The notes under the pieces: model-generated | Told to the model about the DNA's origin: nothing | Databases searched by the model: none | The model's input: the letters and a program-made list of their open reading frames with translations, nothing else | Shown: in pieces, positions 25,138 to 35,500 of the stretch | Position numbering within the stretch: the first letter of the stretch is position 1 | How the letters are laid out: the number at the start of each line of letters is the position of its first letter | Program-made: the position numbers and the translations under genes | Assembly: GCA_037013685.1 (NCBI GenBank) | Contig: CM072891.1 | Span: 5,432,501 to 5,496,500, forward strand | DNA length: 64,000 bases | Direction of reading: 5' to 3' | Source of the DNA: Acridotheres tristis | Lineage: Eukaryota; Chordata; Aves; Passeriformes; Sturnidae

Positions 25138-25796
25138 GCCCGCTCCGTTCCCGCTCTGTTTGTTCCCGGTGCGTTCCCGTTCCGTTCCCGCTCTGTTTGT
25201 TCCCGGTGCGTTCCCGTTCCGTTCCCGCTCTGTTTGTTCCCGGTGCGTTCCCGTTCCGTTCCCGCTCTGTTTGTTCCCGGTGCGTTCCCGCTCCGTTCCC
25301 GCTCTGTTTGTTCCCGGTGCGTTCCCGTTCTGTGCCCGCTCTGTTTGTTCCCGGTGCGTTCCCGTTCCGTGCCCGCTCTGTTTGTTCCCGGTGTGTTCCC
25401 GCTCCGTGCCCGCTCTGTTTGTTCCCGGTGCGTTCCCGTTCCGTGCCCGCTCTGTTTGTTCCCGGTGTGTTCCCGTTCCGTCCCCGCTCTGTTTGTTCCC
25501 GGTGCGTTCCCGCTCCGTTCCCGCTCTGTTTGTTCCCGGTGCGTTCCCGCTCCGTTCCCGCTCTGTTTGTTCCCGGTGCGTTCCCGTTCCGTGCCCGCTC
25601 TGTTTGTTCCCGGTGCGTTCCCGCTCCGTCCCCGCTCTGTTTGTTCCCGGTGCGTTCCCGCTCCGTTCCCGCTCTGTTTGTTCCCGGTGCGTTCCCGCTC
25701 CGTGCCCGCTCTGTTTGTTCCCGGTGTGTTCCCGTTCCGTTCCCGCTCTGTTTGTTCCCGGTGCGTTCCCGCTCCGTCCCCGCTCTGTTCCCAGGG
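25138..25796. repeat. 37-bp GC-rich minisatellite, about 17 copies
   Basis: The period is 37 bp. Each unit has a CTCTGTTTGTTCCCGG core, then TGCG, then a second CCCG block. Seventeen cores were counted between about 25154 and 25746. Copies differ at a few fixed sites: GTGCG or GTGTG; CGTTCCG or CGCTCCG; TTCCCGCT, TGCCCGCT or TCCCCGCT. The unit has no stop codon in any frame and 37 is not a multiple of three. The array therefore reads open in several frames on both strands, producing spurious proteins up to 476 and 406 residues. It abuts the FSIP1 promoter block. Confidence 0.95.
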
Positions 25797-28700
25797 ATCC
25801 GGACGTGACCGAGCCCTCTCCGTGCTGCAGCCTGCAGGGCGCCTCTTTCTCCGAGCATCCCCCGTGCCGCGCCCGCTTGAGCGACAGGAAAGAAAAGTTC
25901 CTGTGCTGCCCCTTCCCAGCAGTGCCCGTGCTGGGAATTATTGGTGTTCTCTACCTAGTCTTGGCTTCTTCATTAATTGTGTCATGCTCGCACACAAGGA
26001 TAGTTGAAACGCTTTTAAATAAACCCGTTAGAATTTAAAATTATTACTGTGGTCACTGTTTTTACGTGAATACTTCATAAGGAATTAGTTAATAAGGGGA
26101 GCTTGATTGCCTTCCTAATCCTATCCCTTTTTATCTTTCCTGCATTTAAACAAAATGTGAGGAGTAATTACCATGGTCCGATTAGCTAAAAAATCCCGGC
26201 AGAGACAATTCTGGGCTCCTACTGCTTCCCTTGATACCCTTGTGTGTTAAAACCAGGTTTTCATTGGCAGTAAAAATTCACAATAAACTGTTTCTTCTGA
26301 AGAAACAAAGTGCATCTCGTTCAAAGTAAGGTTTTGATCGACGCGGTTTTATGCCAAAATAAATCTTACTTAGCTAGTGATATTATGTACTGCCCTCTGC
26401 AGTAGAGGTTTTATTGATGCTTACAGGGTGTTTTACTGTCACATGTGCCCCTAAATGAACAATTTTTCCTGATATTTAGTGTAGTAACAATGCAATGTGT
26501 TTCACAGTCTTCAGTTAAGAACTGAAGACAAACAGAAAATGCAATAGTGAACCCTGTGGGATTTTGCCTCCTCCCTAAGCATATTGAGCTCTGGTACATT
26601 AAAATTTTAATGTCTTGTGATTGCTAATGCAGTACCATAGTGGTGTTTTGAACCTGTGGTGCTTTCCAGATGGCGCAGATGACAATTTGAAGCAAAAAAA
26701 AAAATAAATAGAAGAATGTGTATTTACATGTGCAAGTTGAATATCTAAGGCCATTAATGACAATGAGGAGGCAGTAGAATGGACAATATAATTCCAAACT
26801 GGCTAAACTAAAATATGGGGGTCTTGTATTAGGAATTACATTAGCTATGCATAATGAGGTATGGCAAGCAGCTAGGTGTAACTGCCCCAATATTTTTAAT
26901 TTTTTTCCTACAGTACAATGCATATACTTAACAGCTGACAGTTTGACTTGTTAACAACTTTCCTATTACAGACTGCCTACAGCCTCACAAGAGCCTTTGA
27001 AAGGAGACCAAATGGCTCTGGGTCTGGTTACAAATTGACATAAAACTCCTCTGAAATTGGTGCAGGAATAGGCTTCTTACTGCTGCTTGTCCGTATAGAA
27101 CCAGTGAAGGTTTCCAATGAGGCTGTAACACCTTAGATTGAGTAATAATGGCTTAGCAGGGATATCTCAAACCACAGTTGATCTTATCATCTGCTATGTG
27201 ACCTTGAAGACCCAGAGATGAAGAGGTTTGTAGACTTCATCTCAAATCCTGTAGATCAGGTCATAAGAGTCTTCCTCTCCAGTAAGGACTTAACTTTGTT
27301 AATAACATTAAATATTACATAATCTCAAATATTGCTATAGGTAGCAGGTGTACTTATACTGAAGCTTGAACTAGAAAAGCAGAATCAAGGGTGTGCTTTC
27401 TTTTTTTGCCTTTCCAGGAACAGGTCAATTTTGTTCTAAGATAGACTAGATAGTTCTTTGAAGTATTAAAAAAAAAAAAAAAAGGTTGGAATGGAAAAAA
27501 CTCTTTGTGTCTTGGAAGTGGACAGCAAGAAAAGCACTCTCAAGATGTGCTTTTCATCCTAAAAGATAGGTTATAACATGATGAAATCACATTTAGACGA
27601 TCTGTTTTGATACTCAGAACACAGTTGTCATGGTAACAGAATTTATTTATCCTTTTCTTCCTGATCCAATCAAACAGAAATATAAACAACAGGGGACATA
27701 TAGAGAACTTGTTCCCAATTACTACTGCTTATCTTCATACTCTTCTTCTGAAAAGCTCTTTAATAGGTAGCCAAAACACTTTTATTTCATTGTCTCATAC
27801 ATGTTGGAGAAAAAAATCAAGAATTTTAAAATGCTCATTAGTTATTTACCTTTGATTATTTTTTATATCTTTCTGTGTACTCACCTGAAGTATCTTTTAT
27901 TTACCATAGGCAGTATTTCGAAGGCAGACTGTAGCGGTTCCAGTACTCAGGTTAGGACAAGCACAGCTAATATCCACAATATTAATTCTTCTAAAGGTTA
28001 GGGCAATAAACAGACTATTTTCTTGCAAACGACAAGTGATTATGTATTAGTATCTTTTGACTGGCATGTACCAAGTCAAGGGCAAAGAGCCATGAATTTT
28101 GAATTTTTTCCAGAAACCCTTGGTGAGGATGAGTAGAGTTCTGCAGTATGCTCCATTAGCAATAGTGATACAGCACAGTAACCTGTCAGCTGAGGGAGAC
28201 AGGCCAAACTAAAATGCTAAGTCCAGAGCCAATGGTAAAACTGCTGTTGTTTATTAAAGCCAGGTATTAATCCTTTGACTTGCATTGGAAAAGCTCCTGT
28301 GTTGACAGGACTGCCTTCCGTGTTGCCACACCTTGTGCTGCAGGACAAGAGCAGAGTGTGGGAAGCAGGAGCTCAAGTTGGATTGTGCTGGGCTGAAATC
28401 TCTCCATGCTCTGGGGTGCAGTATCTTCGGAGTTTGCTACCAAACAACTGCAAGGCAACCCAAACAATCCAATCCTGCAAGGCTCTCAGGACCTTCTTCT
28501 GTGGCTTAGGAAGTGATCCAGGCAAAATGTAGAGGGTTTCGTGTTACAGAAATGGAGGCCAAGAAGTCACAGTACTGCATAGGCAAGTAGTGTGCACAAA
28601 GGAGTTTCCAGAGTAAATCACCATCCCAGTGCACTATGCTTAGCTATAAGGAACCTTGGGATGCAGAATTGCTGATGGAGAAACCCTGGTTTGCATTAAT

Positions 28701-31432
28701 AAATGTATATTCAGGAACTGGATCTCATTTGGTATTTCTTATGCTTCCTTTAATAGTCCATAATAAAATGGTCCACTTTCTCCTTACAGAGAAGGGCAGA
28801 ATACATTTTTTAAGTATTCTACCAACATAGCATTATTTAATACTGAAGGATAGTTTTGGTTTTTCATTTCATTCAGGTTTGGGGTTTTTTTAATTTTTGC
28901 ATGATGTTTGTCTGAATTTAACAGTATTTCTTAAGGATATCTCAGAACAATATATCGACATTGTCCTTGTAGTCTTTTCATCCTTCTTAAACTATTTCCT
29001 CATTTGTTTAACATGAGCTCTATTTTCTCCCTTAAGGGCTAGAATAATGGGTTCTAACTTTCCTAACTCCAAGTTTATTCTCCAGTAGTAAGATTTAGCC
29101 TTTAAATCCATTTGAACTGGCCAAATTACCCCAGGGTTTTTCTTCTTAAATTCCCACTGCTTTGCTTTTTATTTAACTTTTGTTCTTCAGTAAATGTAGA
29201 AAGAAACATTTCCCTTACCAACACCCGTGGTGGTTAAAAACAACCACAAAGAAACAAAAAGACCAAAAAAAACACCCCAGAATTCACTTCTGTGTAACTT
29301 TAAAGTGATGTTATAACAGGACTTGATTTTTTTTCCGTGTTTGACACTGGAAAACATAAGGACCGATTTTTTCTGGAATCTTTCTTCTGTCTGATTTCAG
29401 GCAAGCTATGTCTGTCTTCTCATCTCTGTACCTAAGAAGGGCAGCTCGAGCTCCCACCACCCATCTGGACCCCTTGAAAACTGTTCCTCACTCCCAAGCT
29501 GAGAAGCTCTTGAGCTAGCAAGAAATGAAATGCACTGAAACCAAATAAGAAATGGAGAAAAACATATTTTACACACTAATTTATGCACTTTTCTTTAAAT
29601 ACATTTTTATTAAAACATTTGCTTTTAATGACCTGTAGAAATCCACAACCTTGGAGCCATCAGAAGCTGGTGACTTCCTTCAAACATGTAAAGGAAGAAA
29701 AGGTACACTCTGCTTTAGCAGAATTTTTTCTCACTTTTAAGATTAACTGGTTGGATTTAGTAGGTTACTGTGAACTTGTCAGGATTCTTCACCTTGTCCC
29801 TTTTAAAGTATGCTTTAAAGAAAACTACTTTCATAAACAGACAGTAATCACAGATACAGGTTCAGCATGCACCAAAGGGCTGAAGGACAGGAAAACCACA
29901 AGGAGCAAACAGGTGTTACGAGACTGTGCTTTTAAGAAACTACCCACAAAGACAACAGTGAGTGCAGATGAAAGACTGCTTGAAACTGAACAAGAACTGA
30001 AATGTCAGGGCTGCAATAGTTTTAGGTCACCTAACAGACAGATATAGTTTAAAGCACATTCAGTATAAATGAGAAAATATGCCTGTTATTATGTAGAGAG
30101 GCAAGCTGCAGCACAATGCCTGAACTCTCACAGAAAGGCTGCTGAGCTGGTCCCAGGGCTGGCATGACTGACTCACTCAGGAATTAGGCTCCAGATTTGA
30201 AAGGCTTATGTTCATACTCTGAGTGGTCTGCTCTGCAAGATGAGGGGAGCAGGAGGGTTGGTATCTGTATCTGTGAAGATAGAAGGAAAACCTCTCTACC
30301 TCTGGCAATACTGAGCAACAGCATTAATGAACCATGGCCTTTTTAGGTCTGTTGCCAGCTTATTCACCCGACAGTTCAGCTGTCATTGAAACACTCAGAA
30401 TCCCTCTCTCTGGGCCTCCCTCTGTGCTGAGAGTGAGAGACAGACTCAGAAAGTGAGACTGTCACACTCAGAGAAAGGCCACTGGCATTTCATACCCGTT
30501 TCTTTCATTTGCTAGCTTTCCCATAAGGAAACAGTAGAGTGCGCCAGCAGCTAAGTTTATTTCAAGGCTTACCCCTTAGTTACTTAATACATACATTACA
30601 CTTTAGGGACATTTGTATATGCCCTTTATCACAGGATTCTTAGCACATATATATTTGTTCATTGGAGTCAGGATTTGTCCTGCGTGGTCTCCAATCCAGG
30701 TTTTACTTAAAACTACAAGAATATATACGGACTCTTGATAAAAAGAGGTCTTTCTCAGGTTTAACACACATGATGATTTGGCTATTCTTGGCTTTGTGGA
30801 TGTTTTAAGCCAGAAAACAGTGGTTTAGGTTTTAAAATACTTTAGATGTTTGGCAGATGTTTGGTAATTAATTTGTGCAAAAAAATCCAGCAAGTTTTAA
30901 CACTGATCAAATAAATGCGTGTAACAGAAAACAAATGCACTTAATAGTCCATCCTATTTCATTAATGAAATATGCATAATTTTGCTGTGTCTATTTGCAG
31001 GAGAGTAGGACTTACCATGCTGCATGTCTTCTGCTCTCTCTACAGCCTTTCCTGTTAAGTTACTTTGATACCCAGTCCATTTTAATACAGCATAATGTTT
31101 CCCAGAAAACTGACTGCTGGATTCCCATAACTCAGCCATAAAAAGAGTTCCCAAATTTATATGTACTTTTGAAAGTTAGTAACAAGGTATCACTTTAAGA
31201 ATTTCAGAGATCAAACTACAAATTTCCATATATATTTGATGTATTATTTCCATTAAGTATTTCATATTAATAAGGAACACTTGTATATATGTTTTTCTTT
31301 TGTTTGCTCGTTTAACTTATATTTGGCAAAAAAAAAATCAGGTTGTAACAAATTTCAACATAATAAAGATCCATGGGATCAAACATGTAATAGAAAGTGA
31401 CCTTCCTCTGTCACTTAAAGCTCTTGCTCTTA
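25797..31432. other. Intergenic DNA and presumed GPR176 3' UTR
   Basis: 5.6 kb between the minisatellite and the GPR176 stop. The part nearest 31432 should be GPR176 3' UTR. An open frame of 154 codons lies at 29583-30047 on the plus strand but matches nothing I know. No CR1 copy recognised; short A runs near 27468. Confidence 0.55.
30556..30561 (-). terminator. GPR176: Candidate GPR176 polyadenylation signal
   Basis: AATAAA on the minus strand, 870 bp past the GPR176 stop. Other minus-strand AATAAA copies occur near 29607 and 28250, so the true 3' end cannot be fixed from sequence alone. In AT-rich DNA such hexamers arise by chance. Confidence 0.3.
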
Positions 31433-32540
31433 CTAAGAATCCACCTTGGGAAAGATACTGACTTTATTGTTTCTGCTGACTTTTCTTTCTGCTTTACACT
31501 TAGGCTGTTTTGTCTGGATTAGTTCTTCAGGGGTATTCCCCAAAGGAGGCAGGAGTCGCTTCTTACTGTTTCTGCTTTCTGAGAGCCACTGTGGAGGCAG
31601 CTCAAAGGGTCCAAAACCAAACTGCATGGAATACTTGTCATTTACTGTATCAGCTTCTGTGAGCACAGCCGGGGCCACCTGAGCTGCAGAGTCTGCAATA
31701 GTCTGTGGTATAAACCTGTGAACTGAAGTCTGTCCTAGCTCTAAACTGGTGGTAGGAATTTCTTTCCGCTGAGAGTCACCAGAGCCAATGGATTTGGTCT
31801 CATTCTCCTCATCTTCTGTAGGCCTGAAGATTTGTTGTTGCCCGATATGAAACATCTCCAGAAGCTGGCTTCCTGAATGGACACTGGGCTCCAGATTATC
31901 ATCTGCAGTACCACTGGAGCTGACAATGTTTCTCCTGCTAAACCTTCGGTGCAGCTGTACTATTGTCCCCACTAAGCACTTCCGTACTGATTTGTTAACA
32001 GTTAAAAATAACAAAGGGTTGGCCAGCAGAGAGACCTTGGGCAACCAAATAGCAGTGAGGAGCAAGAAGACTGAAATATCTGAAATATTGAGTATGGTGC
32101 GGTAAATCACCAAAGTCACATAGGGGACACTACAGAAGATAAATATCATAACCATAGAAAGCAGCATGACGTGGAGCTCAGCCTCTCGCTGGGAGGCATA
32201 TGGGATAGAAATTGTATTCTGAGGGGTCCTTAATGCAGCTATGATGACTTTTTTCTTCTGGCTGGCACTCAGCGCTCTGCGAATAAGAATCATAAAGAGA
32301 AACACCACAGCCACCGGTACAATCACAGTGGTGATATTATAGATGATGACATATATCAGGAGGCCAAGGGAGTAACTCCAAGATTCAGAGCAGGTGGACA
32401 TGGCATAAATATCAGACACGTTGGTCACAGCAAATACTGGAATGCTGGCCACTATTGCATGGGCCCAGATATAGATAACCAGGTCTCGGGATTTTGCATC
32501 AGATATTTTTCTTTCCAGAGGATATAAAACAGAGTAGTAT
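31433..32540 (-). CDS. GPR176: GPR176 coding exon 3 (TM4 to C-terminal tail)
   Basis: The acceptor is a run of T then TAACAG before 32540. It encodes [18 protein letters not shown], then TM4 to TM7 and the tail. Loop 3 has [22 protein letters not shown]6 carries CSVP at 298-301 where most class A receptors have CWxP. TM7 has [15 protein letters not shown]. The tail holds the family-specific [32 protein letters not shown] and [16 protein letters not shown], which are near-identical to mammals and so are probably protein-binding or phosphorylation sites. The stop TAG is at 31435-31433. Confidence 0.98.
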
Positions 32541-35500
32541 CTGTTAAAAAAAAAAAAAAATTATAATTATTTTTGTGTGCATACTGCTTAAGAGAAACCT
32601 CTCAGGAGCCATCTGAGCATAACATTCCAAATGCCTATCTAGGTTGCCAACTGACCACCTGTTTCTGAAAGGAAAAGAAAGCCTACACAAAAAAAAACAC
32701 CCAAAGGTCTGCCTTTGCAGGTCTGTCTGTAGAAAAAACTTGAATATTGAAAATTTCTTTCAATACATCACTTTGGCTGATGCATACAAGTATTATTTTG
32801 AAGATTTTACCATTTACTTATTTGTAAACTAGACAGTACATTGCATACACTCAAAATTTCAAAAGACATGGTGGAGGCACATATCACATTCAAAGGCCAG
32901 ACTCATAGTTTAAAAAGTGGCTCTATAACAGATTTTTTCTGGATATTTGGAAAAAGCTGTTGGTGACAAATTACATGTATCCATCTATTGGAAGTACAAT
33001 AGTGTTTTGCTTTGCACAAGCTGTGGTTGGCAAGCCCTGAGCAAAAGTGTTGCTGAACACTGAACATTCTGTGTGCATTTAAAAATAAATAAATAAAGTA
33101 CGTCTCTGACATGCACTTCAAATTTCAGACATTGATTGTTTGTTTACTACTGGTGTACTGCTGTGGACTTTTAAGCTCACAGAGTTTTCATGACAGACCT
33201 GATTTTTCACACTTATCATTATAAGTGGTAGGAGTTTGTGCTTTTTGTGAGGCAAATCACTAGTTTTCTTGGAGAAGAGCAAATGATATGCTGTTCCAGT
33301 GGCAACCTTGGTGAGCATTACAGGTAGTGACACCACATTTATCAAGACAAAGGGAGAAAGAAGAAAGAAAAATCCAGGATCATGGCAAATTTTCCCCATT
33401 ACCTGTCAAGAGCAATGGCTGGAAAACTAAGGATGGTCACTGAGCAGAAGACTTTGTGCAGAAACTTGGCAATTCTGCAGAAGAGCATCGTATAGATCCA
33501 CCAGCAGCAGTGTGGACTGGCACTAAGAGCAATGTCAAAAGGCACACAGACTAGGCTGGCACAGATCCCCGAGCAGGCCAAATTCTTAATGAACCGGTTT
33601 GTTACAGATTTAAGAAGTGACGTTCTGCACGTTGACCACAGCACCATGATGTTACCTGTGAGTAGAGATAGGAAGCATAAAAAAAGGAAAACAGACAAAC
33701 AAACAACTAACCCCAGGCCCAGTCTATAAGATTCGAATGTTCCCCAGTACTGCAAATGAAAATAATTGTTTGGAGCTTGCCAGGTATCACTGATTTGGAT
33801 CATGATGCTGCTCAAATTAGGAAGTCTGTAAGGGCTAGTGGCTTTATGAATCAGAAGGCTGAAAACAATTACACCCCAGCTATCCCTTCCCAGCTTCTGG
33901 TAATTAGTTAATTACGTGATTTCAGAGGCAAGTGCCTAAGAAAACTATCCAAACCATATTTTTAGATACTTATGTTGATTCCCGCATCAAATAGTCCATC
34001 CTGAGTGTTCAAATACAGAAACTGGCTAAACTCTTTATATTTTAATAAATAGTACAGAATTATTTTTTAAAGATAAAAATACACTAAGTAAATACAGACA
34101 CAATATAAATATAAATATAAATATAAATATAAATATAAATATAAATATAAATATAAATATAAATATAAATATAAATATAAATATAAATATAAATATGTCA
34201 TTTTAATCTGTTTGTAAGTGGATCACAACAGCTTCCTTTTCTTTTCACTGACCACTTCAGTGGCACAGACAGGCCTGTGTAAAGCCACATCCAGAAGAAA
34301 TCTACCTTTCCCCCCTCCCCCAAGACATTCTCTAGGTACATAATGACAAAACAAATGGGACAAGCAGAACAGAAAAAAAAAAGACCTGGTGCACGTAACT
34401 TCACAGAAGTATACACAGAATACAACCTGCTGATTCGGGTATTCAAGCTCTACATATTTTTTTCATATAGGGTGGATGGATAGCAGTGAAACAGAAGTAC
34501 AGAAAAAAAATAAAGGATTAGCTATCATTGTATTCCTTTCAAAGCTCAGAAAGAAATATCATATGACAGACACAAGTTCTCCATCACAAATTTCCCTATG
34601 ATTCTATCTTACCAGCAACAGCACAAGACTAAATTAAGTGATCTGTTCCTTCAGTGATCTGTTCTTCTAGACCTGGTTGCTCAAAGTCCCATTTAATCTG
34701 GCCTTGAACACATCCAGGGATGAGGCATCCACAGTGTCTGTGGGCAACCTGTTCCAGTGTTTCACCACCCTCACAGTAAAAAGTTTCTTGCTAATATCTA
34801 ATCTAAACCTGCCCTCTTTCTGCTTAAAGCCATTTCCCCTTGTCGTAACACTACATGCCCTTGTAAAAAAATCCAGCCAGTTCTCTTGTAGCCCCCTTGA
34901 AGTACTGGAAGGCTGCAATGAGACCTCCCTGGAGCCTTTTCTTGTCCAGGCTTAACAACCCCAACTATCCTGTCTAGATCAAGTGCTTCAGCCCTCTGAT
35001 CTATGGAGAGAAGGATCTCTGCTAGCACAGCTGAGCGGGGCACACTCATGTAGCATCATGTAACAACATCATGTAACCTGGTCCCAGCTTTCCAGCCCTG
35101 ACTTCACAGACATTCTTTTTCTCCTTTATTTTATTTTTTCCAAGGCTGTACTGTGCAGTACCACCAGATCAGTCAAAGCACAGCTACCAGCATACAAATA
35201 CTGCTCAACAAGACAATTCCATTTATTCTCTGCAGCTGGACACCATGCAAAATAGAGTTTAGCTTCCCACCTCCAAGCAAAGTTAACTGTTCTTACTGCA
35301 GACCATATCAACAGCCATGTTCTGGATACTCTATATTGTTGACACTTACCAGAAGTTCTTTTGAGTTGAAGTATAATTGGTTTATGTGGCAGATTTGTTA
35401 GCGTTTTTGTAGGTTACCTACAAATAGACATAGTGAGAGAAAACAGCATCTTAAGCTGCTGACCGAGATATGAAAAAAGCAGCTGCAGTGTCCCAACACT

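Noticed and set aside
24378..25808. Open frames of 476 (plus) and 406 (minus) residues, and others of about 300, across 24378-26038
   Set aside because: They are translations of the polypurine tract and the 37-bp minisatellite. The unit lacks stops in every frame and its length shifts frame each copy, so long repetitive frames appear on both strands without coding meaning.
33656..33815. N-terminal extension of the GPR176 exon 2 frame ([12 protein letters not shown]...)
   Set aside because: A good acceptor before 33655 and the exact rebuilding of the family sequence SLLGN by joining exon 1 show this is intron.
34667..34955. Open frames on both strands near 34.7-35.0 kb
   Set aside because: They lie in a CR1 fragment; the minus-strand frame is a decayed reverse-transcriptase end, not a host gene.
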